Below, piece after piece: positions 45,900 through 55,993 of a stretch of 64,000 bases of DNA. The position numbers were made by a program, and so were the translations under genes. The DNA is from Kwoniella bestiolae CBS 10118. Its lineage: Eukaryota; Basidiomycota; Tremellomycetes; Tremellales; Cryptococcaceae. The notes below the pieces were generated by a model, which worked only from the letters and a program-made list of their open reading frames with translations, did not search any database and was not told the DNA's origin. How positions within the stretch are numbered: the first letter of the stretch is position 1; every line of letters begins with the position of its first letter. The DNA is taken from NCBI RefSeq assembly GCF_000512585.2, contig NC_089241.1, positions 6,156,001 through 6,220,000 of the forward strand. The letters are read 5' to 3'.

Positions 45900-47133
45900 T
45901 TATCCTGCATATCGGAGAGGCTCCTGGTTAGCTACGAGCCAATAGCAAGTCAACTCGGGAATATGCACATACCTTTGCCCATTATCCACTGACCGACTAT
46001 AGAATCTTTGCCACCTTTCCCCATCTCCGGATGCAATATGACACTTCTGAGGAAACGCTGCAGGCGCGGTTGACGCTGTTCAAGGAATTCAGGTGAGAAT
46101 TTGGCTAGTGACGATAATTGTAGGAAGGTCGTCAGCGCCACCACGGGGAGAAGAATGGGAAGAGAATGGGCTTACAGAAATGAGCTTTACTTGGTAATTG
46201 AGGTATGGCATCTTTGAGTGACTAGATCAGTGAGCGAAATCAGCATCGTTCGTGCGTATCATAAGAGAAGACGCACGGGATATTTGGTTTTCAAAGCGTT
46301 TCTGAGATTGACGAAATCTGTGTAACGTCGAAGGATCTCGATGTTTCCTCCCTACATAGAAGCGCAAAGGGGTCATCAATATGAATGACATGCTTCGTTC
46401 CAGAGAGAGCCTACGATCTTGAGAGCTCGGAAAACGGAAGGACGCGAACTTACATTCCTAAGGCTGATATCTATGTCATATACTACAATAATCTCGGATC
46501 AGCTGTGCCCAACCATTTGCCAGTATGTGTACGCAGCGCTCATTTTAGCAATCACAGGTCGAATGACTCACCAACATATGCACCCAGCTTGGCAACATCC
46601 CTCCAATCCTTCCCTCCAACAACTTTCCATCCTCTGATGACCACCTGCTTCGCGAACACTTCGGCGTGGTCACTTATACCCCCTGCGTTGCTGCCGCTGC
46701 TGCTGCTTTGACAATGGACCGCAGTATACGCGGGCGGTAGCTCCTCTCTGATCATGATCGTACCAGGAGATACGGGTGTTGAAGGCAATGACAACTTTGC
46801 TTTTTGGGCCTTCTTTTCAGCCTGATGCATCTTGACTAGATCTCTCAATCCAAGTATAGGCGGCTTGCCTTTTGAGCTGCTGTTGGAGTTCCCAGATGTG
46901 GAGGGTACATCTTGCTGTTGTGCAGGTATAGAGGCTAGATGGTCGAAGATCACTTCATCAGACGTGAGGGATGAGGACGACGAAGTGGGAGATGGTGGGA
47001 GGAGAAGTAACGTATTGGCAGTGGTTGATGTTTCGGCATCGGCATTGTTGTTGGGAGAAGTGACAGAGGTGGTGTTTGAAGGTGAGCTGGGGAGATGTCG
47101 AGCTGAGGACATGTCACATTGGTGCGAGGGCAC
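45900..47133 (-). CDS. YPT35-like PX-domain protein
   Basis: Yeast Ypt35 is an endosomal and vacuolar PX protein that recruits Vps13 at membrane contacts. The spliced frame has a Ser/Thr-rich N-terminus, SKGKPPILGLRDLVKMHQAE, a PPAY phrase (REELPPAYTAV), then the PX domain across six exons: VVIRGWKVVGGKDWRDV, AYVVYDIDISLRN, GGNIEILRRYTDFVNLRNAL, KTKYPSLKDAIPQLPSKAHF and SKFSPEFLEQRQPRLQRFL...SVILHPEMG. The RRYTDF motif is the phosphoinositide-binding site. Every join is in phase. The start is uncertain: Met at 47133 opens the frame, but an upstream exon (ATG about 47367, donor TAT|GTTAGT, acceptor at about 47106) also joins in phase to SRHLPSS. Stop at 45900-45902 depends on the last acceptor. 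Lipid binding is well supported by motif; the Vps13 link is inference. Confidence 0.85.
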
Positions 47134-47477
47134 TCGGATGTTCTTACTGGAGACATATACTGGATTATGGGACGCTGTCGTCTGTATACGATCTGCATCT
47201 CACCTGCAACTGTACTCGTAGCATCCTTTCTCAGCCGGCCCGAGCAAGCTATCACAAGAGTGACAACGTCATCACTTTTTCAAACTAACATATTTGATTC
47301 CGTTGTTCACCCATCTCTATAGCAGAATGAAAAGTTCGATCATCGATGTTCATCTGAACCTGCAATCTATTCCTTACTGCCTGAGGTATAAACAACACTC
47401 CAAGACTTACCTCAACTACCAAGTGCTCGGCTCTCTAATACCTCTGACTATATAAACACACTGCACTTATTATCAAA
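47134..47477. promoter_or_regulatory. Divergent promoter of YPT35-like and COA6
   Basis: 340 bases separate the two divergent genes. It may carry an upstream exon of the PX gene on the - strand. No other feature is seen. Confidence 0.45.
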
Positions 47478-47995
47478 ATGGTCTTTGGATTTGGCTCCTC
47501 CTCGTCCTCATCTTCATCTTCTTCCTCCTCCTCTCCAGCACCTACGGAAGGTATCGAGCGACCAGCTCCTACCCGAGAAGAGCGAAAGGCATGCTGGACT
47601 TCCCGTGATCTCTATTTCGGATGTCTGGATAAAAACAAAGTCCTCCAGGCGGGAGACGAGGTGCAGATCGATGATAAGGGAAAGGAAATCTCGAAGGTTT
47701 GTGGTGGGGAGAAGGGCAAGTACGAGCAGGATTGTGGGAAAGCTTGGGTAAGTGGTTTATACCTCTCTCGAGATATCATGATATACCTGTGTGTAGTTCA
47801 CTATGACCGCACCAGCAAAAGGCAAATGTCTTGCTGATCGCTTGACCCTCTATGAATTAGATCGACTACTTCAATAAACGACGGACACTCGAACTGCGTC
47901 GACAAGCTACGATAGATGCCGCTGAGCGCAGTGGGAATAGGGAGAAGGCAGAGGCGTGGAGGTCTGTCAGTGGGGGTGGAAGTGGTGGACGATAG
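47478..47995 (+). CDS. COA6: Cytochrome c oxidase assembly factor COA6
   Basis: Coa6 acts in the mitochondrial intermembrane space in copper delivery to COX2 (CuA site). Two exons (47478-47747 and from about 47861) give about 135 residues. The core is twin-Cys: ERKACWTSRDLYFGCLDKNK is CX9C and KVCGGEKGKYEQDCGKAW is CX10C, the exact COA6 spacing, followed by IDYFNKRRTLELRRQA. The N-terminus carries a polyserine run (about 13 Ser) that is not typical. The tail is Gly/Ser-rich (VSGGGSGGR). The ATG is preceded by atcaaaa, with a strong start context. The intron is short and canonical. Confidence 0.93.
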
Positions 47996-48470
47996 ACCTC
48001 ATGGCCAAACGGCATAGGGAGGTCAAATACTCGGGATCGTCAGGGAATCCTATATGTCACTTCTCTCCTGGATAAGTGGAGGAGATAATGGCGATGGCGA
48101 GCGATCATTATCGTAGTTGTCGGAGCAAGGCCAAGGAGACAGAAGAAGAGGAAGAAATTTTGGTAGACACGAGAAACTTCATTTGTAGCATATACCATGA
48201 AGCACACTTCTCTCACAGATCATACCTTCAACTGTCGTAATCCATCGAGCACTGAGTAACGGTCTCGATTCATCTACACTCTATGGCGATATTCTCACTG
48301 TCCTTGGTGTACTCCAAGTGATCGAAAGTGCATTGTGTGAGCACTTTCACAAGTATCCAAATGTATTCTGACTAAGAACCTGAATTCGAGACGCTGCTCA
48401 ATCACCAATACATGCTATGTATTTACTACTACTACATCTACTAGAAAACCCATCGTTATCTCACAACCTC
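47996..48470. other. 3' intergenic region of COA6 and the dehydrogenase
   Basis: 470 bases between two convergent stop codons. No RNA gene or repeat of note. Confidence 0.45.
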
Positions 48471-50346
48471 TTAAGCCTCGATGTCTTGTAAAAGGACCGA
48501 TCGGTATCTAACAGTGTTATCCTCAACAGCCTTGATAGCCTTGGCAGCATCCTTCATCTGCAAGACGTTAACCCAAGGTTTAACGTTCTTGTCAACAGCA
48601 AGTTGCAACATCTGTTTGACTTCCTGCTTGTTACCCAAGTGAGAAGACGCAAGCGCAGCAGCATTACCACTGAGAGTCTGAGAGGTGATACCTGATAATC
48701 CATCTTCGGGCATTCCGACGAAGACCAATTTCTTCTCCACGTCCAGGGTGAAGAGGAGCTCGTCGAGGGGTAGTTTCGATGAAGAGGCGGTGACGATGAT
48801 GAGGTCAAATTCGAATTGCAGGTCCTTTTGGAATCCCTCGGTGGTGGCGATGAATCGCTTGGCACCCATCTTGAGGGCGTCTTCCTTCTTAGCGTCAGAT
48901 CGGGAGAAGACGGTCACCTCTGCTCCGAGGGCGGTACCGAACAGAACGGCGTAGTGACCACTATACACAATGTATCACTCAGTCAACCTGAGGGTGTTCG
49001 TAGTAAGGAAAGGAAACTCACAGTCCACCGAGACCGACTACACCGACCTTCTTACCGGGTCCAGCACCGTTTCTTACAAGAGGGGAGAAGACGGTGAGAC
49101 CACCACAGAGCCTGTGAGGGTGAAATAAGCATCAGTCAGATGATTGCACGAGAATAATGTAAAATCGGAAATATTACTCACATAGAAGCGGCATCGGTAG
49201 AAGCAAGCTGGTCAGGGATAGGGAAGACGAATCTCTCCTGAGCTCTGACGTGGGTGGAGTAACCACCTTGGTGTTCGTGGTCGTCGTACCCTAAGTAAAT
49301 GATACGATACTCAGCTCAGGTTCAGATAACTGGCATTGATGGAGTCGAAGGTATGATGACTTACAGAGAGTGTTGTAACCGTGAACAGGTTGTTGACAGT
49401 ATTGTTCTATTATGAGAGAACAGATCAGCTTGGTCCTCTATGGCAAAAAGGCGCAACCAGGGCAAAGGCAAAGATCGCTGAAGATGATCCCCGACATCTA
49501 TCAAGACGAACAACGAAGCTCCTATTCCCCTATGGCCCACCCGCATCTGTAATATTGTACTCGTACGACTCACCATTGGTACCTTTGCAAGATTTACAAG
49601 TCCCACAGCACCCTACTTGAGCACCCACACCAACTCGTTGGCCAACTTTGAATTCAGACACTTTGGATCCTACTTCAACGACTTTCCCAATAACTTCGTG
49701 GCCGGTAACTACAAATTTAGTCAAGAAGGGACCCCATCCTCCAGAGATGGTGTGGTGGTCCTGTTAACATGTCAGCGAAGGAAATCAAACAACAACACAA
49801 AAGTCAAAGACCGAGAGAGCCCTGATTTAAGATGAATTGGTAGATCTGATCCGCAATATCCGGAATGGCAAGATACATCATCCAGTCATTTGGTTCCGAT
49901 TCCGATGCCCATTTCAAGCAAGTTGAGAGAATGAGGGTGAGTGAAGGATACACTCACAGATCCACAGACACCACAGCACTCTACAGCGACGGTGATTCGA
50001 TCGTCTTCGAGAGGTTCGAGCTCGTATTTGGTGAGTTCGAAGTTCTGCCATGGAGTAAAAACGTCAATATGTCGTGCTGGGTTTAAATCACCTAAGGGGA
50101 AAATAACTTACAAGGTAATCCTTTGGATCCTTGATAGCGTAACCTACAAGGACGATAAGATAACAGCAAATAAATCAGTACTTTATCTCAAGAGGAATAC
50201 CAGTGAAAATGTATGGGAACGATCTATCGGGTCCTCGATCCTCCTTCTGAGGTGACACATGTCGTACCGCGTTGTTTCCACATTCCGCGATCTAGTGAGT
50301 GTTCAGGCAATGAAGAGGACTTACCGGTAGCGTGAGTGATGGTCAT
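48471..50346 (-). CDS. Zinc-dependent alcohol dehydrogenase (cinnamyl-alcohol dehydrogenase type)
   Basis: A medium-chain dehydrogenase of about 355 residues, a normal length. It begins MTITHATG, then YAIKDPKDYL and NFELTKYELEPLEDD. Zinc site: CGVCGS|DHHTISGGWGP with GHEVIGKV downstream supplies catalytic Cys, His and Glu. The structural zinc loop is CCGTCKSCKG with QYC in the next exon. The Rossmann fold is GPGKKVGVVGLGGLGHYAV (GxGxxG), with FSRSDAKKEDALKMGAKRFI after it. The CAD class uses NADPH to interconvert aldehydes and alcohols; which aldehyde is unknown. About seven small introns, all canonical. The start is the ATG in caaacaaaATGACC, splitting at ACCG|GTAAG. It lies head to tail with the DUF3759 gene. 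Confidence 0.9.
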
Positions 50347-50812
50347 TTTGTTTGATTGTTGATTAGATTAGACTGGTTGAGTGTTTTGATACAGTATAAA
50401 TAGGTAGATGGAGAATGAAAGAATAAGAATAGGATTTTTATTTTTCAATGAAACCCACTTTGATTCCAGGTGGATGGATATGGTATTCACCCTACGATAC
50501 GATACGATGCATTCCCTCACTGCTCACCCACTCCTATCTCCTCTCCCCTCTCATCCTGTTTGGAAAAACGTCACACCCACTCGGTATTCGGCCCGACTCA
50601 TGCCCTCCGGCCCGCTGCCTTCCGCACAAGATGAATGACGGTATCCCACGTGTCATCCTCGAGACGAGGTCCAAGCGTCAGATAGAATCATGTTCATATT
50701 TCATACGTTCATTCGATTCATCATTATGCTACATCATAATATTAATGGAAATATATCTCTGACTATCTGATCACTATCTAACAAAGCTAATGGGTCCTCG
50801 AGAAGCGCGAGC
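50347..50812. promoter_or_regulatory. Upstream region of the alcohol dehydrogenase
   Basis: 465 bases between the dehydrogenase start and the next gene's stop on the same strand. It contains the dehydrogenase promoter, with a C/T-rich block at 50510-50640. No other gene was found. Confidence 0.45.
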
Positions 50813-51549
50813 TTACATGATCTTCGCTGCGATCTTCTCATCCGCATCGAGGGGTTCAAGCTCATGTTGAGAGTATAAACCTGATTCTCTGACGGCTCGC
50901 TTGGCATCGGCTGCGGCGTGCTTTTGAGCTTGTTTGATGAATTTGACTTTCTCAGTCTCGGAGGCTGGGGAGGATGTCAGCGATGTTCAGATATAGCGTG
51001 TTAAGCACGAGTGTGTGAGAGAGAGTGTGTGTGTGTGTGTGGGTCTGATCGAGTGAAGGAGTGAATGAGGATTTGGACGACTTGTACTCACTGAAAGGAA
51101 GTCTCTTCTCCTCGACAAGCTTAACTACTCTACCTTCTGCAAGACCGACGATAATCTGTCACATGAACCGCAACGCATCAGCATGAAGCAGACCGGTAGA
51201 GGTGACAAGTGGAAGATTGTCGTTACATTGCTGACACAAATCTACTCACCTCCTTGGATCTAGCGTGTGTAACCTTGCCATCGATACCTTTAGAGTGAGC
51301 CTCGTTATTCTCAAACGCTTGGAAAGCCTGGTAAGCTGCACCAGCACCGACAACTTCAGCGGTGAAGTGTGCTTTCCTCTCGAGAGGGGTATCGGCAGTG
51401 ACGAGGAGGAATTCGGCTCGTTGTTTTGCTAATGGGTGGGAGGAGTGGTGGGCGGAGATCTTGGCCTTGAGTTCTGGTGGGTGTGAGGGATATTAGCGGA
51501 CATGCCCAACGATGACCGTGACAGTACGGAAGGACTCACTCTCGAACAT
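50813..51549 (-). CDS. CipC-like DUF3759 protein
   Basis: CipC-type proteins (DUF3759) are small fungal proteins often induced by stress or antibiotics; their biochemical role is not known. Four short exons give about 125 residues. The chain reads MFEKLKAKISAHHSSHP, AEFLLVTADTPLERKAHFTA, EVVGAGAAYQAFQAFENNEA, VTHARSKEIIVGLAEGRV, EEKRLPF, then KVKFIKQAQKHAAADAKRAV and a tail ending EKIAAKIM. The AAYQAFQ...EGRVVKLVE pattern and the helical KFIKQAQ...A segment are typical. The first exon is only 10 coding bases (ATGTTCGAGA). A GT-rich microsatellite sits in the intron near 51009-51040. No membrane span or signal peptide. Confidence 0.85.
51009..51040. repeat. GT-rich microsatellite in a DUF3759 intron
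   Basis: A run of gt and ag dinucleotides (gtgtgtgagagagagtgtg and on) about 30 bases long lies inside an intron of the DUF3759 gene. It is a simple repeat and probably length-variable between strains. Confidence 0.75.
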
Positions 51550-52191
51550 CTTGGTGATAGGTATTAGTGAGGTCGGTGGGTAGAGAATAGTCAAGGCTTG
51601 AGTTAAATGAGGTTTATGTTTGTGGATGTGGTGGCAAGTAGATGCAGGACGTGTGTATCGTCCTGTTTATATACCTTGCATGGTGTTGCGCTTTGACTTG
51701 TCCATGTACATATGTATATGAGTCATTATCAAAGTGACGTCAGATCAATCATCATTCATCATTCAACATGCAATCAACCCACATTCCTTTTGATTGTTGA
51801 AACACGACTTGAGAGAGAGAGGTATGACGCATTTCAAAAACCATCCATCATATTGTCCTCCGTTTGATCGTACCTCTCCACATGTTTTGTTATTGTTCTC
51901 GCTCCAATGCTGACAAACAAGACGTCACTGACGGTCTGTGCGTCGTTATTGATGGCTTGTGCGTGGGTAAACATGTTCCTGGCGACCCATGGCGTGTGTG
52001 GAGGTTGAATGATATGGACGGATGATAAGGATACATGTGTCATGTACATCAGAGCGGAACAACAAAATAGCGTCCGAGAACATCGTCAGGAGGATGATAC
52101 AAGGGATAAATAATGATGACACTGATATACAAGCTACAAGGCAAAGCTCATTCAACCCCCTGATTCGGGTCAATCTGAAGAGTTTGAACGA
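51550..52191. promoter_or_regulatory. Upstream region of the DUF3759 gene
   Basis: 640 bases upstream of the DUF3759 start and 3' of the hydrolase on the same strand. Repeated short atcattcatcattca at about 51750-51765. No gene seen. Confidence 0.45.
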
Positions 52192-53921
52192 TCAATCAAC
52201 CTTCATGACCACCTCAACCTGTACATTTACGCCCTCACTCCGTCTCCTCTGTTCATCCTGTATCGGGTCCCCATCATCATTGCCATGCCTGGCATCCAAT
52301 ACCTCCCCAATGGATTTCCCTTTCGGCACTATCCCTTGAGGGGGCTGGGGTTGTACACCAAACTCAAGCGTATCTCGAGGTGATAATGGTTTCTTGATTG
52401 ATGATCTCCTTCTCGCCCTTCCATCTCCACCTACATGTCCTTCGTCCGGTATCGGAGACGTATCGTGATCGGGATTAACAGGTCGGGGCTGGGATATGAA
52501 CTGCTTAATGACAGGATTTACTCTGCGATAAGGACAGTCACGGTAAGCATTCGTTCTATTGTATGTACCTCACTCGAGACACCACTCACATATCAGGCGA
52601 AGTCAAACTCATCCACCTCGGCAGATGTGCCAACACTTTGATCCTCGAATCGCATATCCTCCCCTGGTTGCGCTCCGCATACGCTAGATGAGTCTCCTCC
52701 AACATCACTTTCCACTGATCATCGTGCTCTTCCCATCCTTCATGTGAACCCTGAATAATCAAGACGGGTGGTCGTAGGTTCACGGCCTCTTCAAGCGTCA
52801 AAAGTTGCTTGCGTGAGAGAGCGATGGAAATGATGACGGGGACTGTTATGTCGCTCTGTCACAAGACACCACATATTAGCTGATAGCGCCAGGATGTTAC
52901 AGACCATTCCTATATCAGGCACGCATCACCCCAAACGCAGTACTCCTATTGCACAGCATGTCTCAAATAACATGAGCACTCACATTCAATTCCCCACTTA
53001 ACAACCTCGACCTGGTCAACTGGATGTACTCTTCCTCCAAATCCTTCATCAGCCTCTTACAATGCGACGTAGCATTATAATCAAATATCACCGATGTGAT
53101 CGCATCGAGGGGTTCGGGATCTTTCGCTTTAACGGCATTTATCAGGATCTGCGCAACAATTCGATACCATTAGCTCTTGATGCTTTATCGTTAAATATAA
53201 TCGCGGTACGACATGCACTCACATGCATAGATTCCCGGAAAGTAAGCGACCAATTAGTCGCTTCCGCCGGGGCAGGGGGCCCTATCATGACAAGTGTCCG
53301 GGACATCTCAGGGTATCTCGATGCGAAATGCATGGCTGGACAACTGCCCATCGTCGATCCTACGAGATGCACAGAGGTGATGTCGAGCATCGTCTGACGA
53401 GAGGTAAACAGGAACAGAGCTTTTAGCTTCCATGGAAAATGCGGGGGATGATGCTTCAGCGCAATACAGATAACTCACCAACGCCTCTTTTACGATACCC
53501 GCGAAAAAAGCCCAGGTGACCGGATCAGGTGAGATGCCCTTCACTTTCGTCGATCCATGAGCGGGCGCATCGAAGGCTAGGAGATTGTAGTTCTCGTATA
53601 ATGCCGGATCGTCAAATTGGGGATAACTGTGTGTTATAGAGGAAAACCGAGATCAGTATCTTCTCGTTTGTGATGTTGCATCATACCATTCTGCATGTTT
53701 CCTTGGCTGCGGGTTCGTAAGAGGGAGCGATAATTTCATAGGAAGTCGAGATTAAGAGGATCAGGAACAACTCACAAATAGAAAGAGTCCACCCAAAACG
53801 GATGAAATAACAGTATCGTCTCATACTTCTTATCTATCTCTGAGGCCTTATCCCTTTTAGACGGCGTGGAAAGTCGATAGAAAAGGTCGAAAGGTGTATT
53901 GGGGATGATAAGGCGGGGCAT
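52192..53921 (-). CDS. Alpha/beta-hydrolase with altered active-site motifs
   Basis: A six- or seven-exon gene for roughly 430 residues. The first exon carries TILLFHPFWVDSFYL, the oxyanion-loop strand of this fold, then DAPAHGSTKVKGISPDPVTW, the strand/loop before the elbow. The nucleophile elbow reads SVHLVGSTMGSCPAMHFASR, where the family expects G-x-S-x-G; here it is G-S-T-M-G, so Thr takes the place of the nucleophile Ser. Near the C-terminus, LAHLPRWMSLTSPDIVNP sits where relatives have the catalytic His in a P-H-W/F phrase; here it is Arg. A 100-residue C-terminal extension is basic and Pro-rich (ARRRSSIKKP) and not part of the fold. The fold assignment is good. Whether it is an enzyme is open: it may be a pseudoenzyme. 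Start ATGCCCCGCCTT. Confidence 0.82.
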
Positions 53922-55993
53922 GTTGGAGGGCACGGAGCCAGATATTTATCTTCGTGTCTCGTACACTGGGGACTGAACTTGCGCAGAGCAATTGAGTGGT
54001 ATGAGCTTGAGGTGCACGAGTAAAGTATTCTAGCAGAGAAAGATATTTGGTGCAGATAATCAATGATTCAACGATATCAAATGAAAATCACAAAGATTTG
54101 TCATCAACAATGATACTCGAGTAGTGGACAAGTCCATTAAGGTATACTAGAAGACCACTTGCTGAGGTTGATTCTGCCAGAGATCATGTCACATCGCATT
54201 GCATGTGAGGTAAACAGGTACAAGGCCAAAAGCAAAAAGCAAAAAGGGTAAAGCAAAAAGTAAAAAATAAAAGAAAGAAGAGAAAACAACAAAAGAAAAG
54301 CCACTTGTGTAATTGTGATCGACCATTTACCGGATTCGAATGTACCCATAGGGGTTGGGGATGAGGTTCAGATTTGGCATGATCACCTGCCGGGTTCCTG
54401 AGCTGCTTACCAAGAAACAAGTTTTGAGGATTCATTGCTGTATGGCTGATCAGGAACCTCGATTCTACCTTGCCCTGTGAGGAAGGTGCGGACTGCACAT
54501 TGGAAACGTGACAAACTATTCAAAGCAATCAATAATCAAGTCTAATTTATATGCCGTCGTTGTCCCATACTCCCCATGCGTGCTATTGAAATACTTTAGG
54601 TAAATTGGTCAACCGGAACTACTGGAACTGGAACCGTCTATTTAAGACTATCCTTTCGTGCCTAGCAGCAAAACGATGAAAACTGAGTCTTATGGGACTA
54701 CGCACTCTGATCTTTACCTGTCTGAAAGTGCTGACCATTCTCGCAGAGCGCTCCCTTCATGAATATCCCCATTTCTCCAAGGGGGCCGCGGGCGCTTTGT
54801 CTGGTACAGTACCCTAACGCAATTGGGTTCATATGGCGCCTTGTTACTTACTGTAACAAATTAATTCATGCCATTGCATTCCAGTGGTTCTGAAATTACG
54901 GCATGTGTGCTCGGTCAGCTTGCTTGAGTCGTTCGCCGTGCTCACAAGGTACAGATACCTGAAGACTGGATACAGATAATGATCGACTACATATGCAATG
55001 AACTGAAGAACAGCAAACAAACAATATCTAGCGAGTCGAGTGTAGCACATAAGTTGCCAGTTCCAGTCCGTGGATCCTCGCTGTGGACATCGACCAGCTT
55101 CATGACATCAAGTCAGATTGGTGGACGAGGAGATTCGTGAGTGTATGAATTATGAGCCTCAATCACATTTCATTCAGCAGGGAGCATGGAAATATACTGT
55201 ATAAAGGTACGCCTCACTCAACAATCTCATCTATACATCAAACTGGTCCACTCCAATTCAGTTCAATTCGAGGTTTGCCATTCGATTGGTCTCAGTTTGT
55301 CTCACCCTCCATTCATTCGACAGCACAATCTCACAGTCAGTCCCGCTACTTGGCAGTAGCTCTGATACATTAAACCAGGCTTGACGCCTCCTCATCCATC
55401 TATTTAACACGAAAACCTTCCGGCTTACTGAGTTTTCAGTCGATCAATCAAACACGTCTTGCCATCTACACAACCTCACGCTCGAATAAGACATCGTAAC
55501 TATGCGAATAATCAATATGAAACTCTGCTTCAACAGAATGAATGTGTACGGGGTGAAGAAGCTCGGCATGATGGTTCTGTATGAACTGATTGATACGACT
55601 GAGCAATGTCTCAAGGTGAACCACGGTATTCCAACCATCAACAACGACACGAACCCTAGTCATGGGATACACGCCAATGAATATAATCATACTCGTTCGC
55701 ATCCCAACTGATGACCCCATGTCTCTTTCTTCTTCTGGTCGATCGCTAGCCAGCCAGTCCGATTTCCCATCCCACCGACCCGAACAGCACAGCACAGCAT
55801 AGAAGGTTCGAACACACGCTCTTTTGGTTATTCACCTTCCCTTCCCAATACGATCTGATCCAACCTAGTCTAGTTCTCTTTCTGTTCTTCACATTCAGCC
55901 TATCTAGTCTCAACCCAACTTACGAGTCATCTCATATCGTTCGGTCCACCTGAACCACCTCAATCTCAAGCTCAGTAACATTGTCCAACAGCC
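53922..55993. other. 2-kb intergenic stretch upstream of the H2C2 zinc-finger gene
   Basis: A long gene-free region between divergent genes. It contains an A-rich run with repeated caaaaagc units (about 54221-54300). The last 130 bases (55860-55993) are pyrimidine-rich and free of ATG, as expected for a leader. Short frames at 55152-55373 and 55502-55711 (+) are not gene-like, though they could be leader uORFs if the transcript starts upstream. Long upstream regions are common for fungal regulators. Confidence 0.55.
54221..54300. repeat. A-rich degenerate repeat
   Basis: A run of caaaagc/aaaaagc/agtaaaaaat-type units, nearly free of C and T, spans about 80 bases. It is in the middle of the intergenic stretch and reads as a poly-purine tract. 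Confidence 0.7.
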
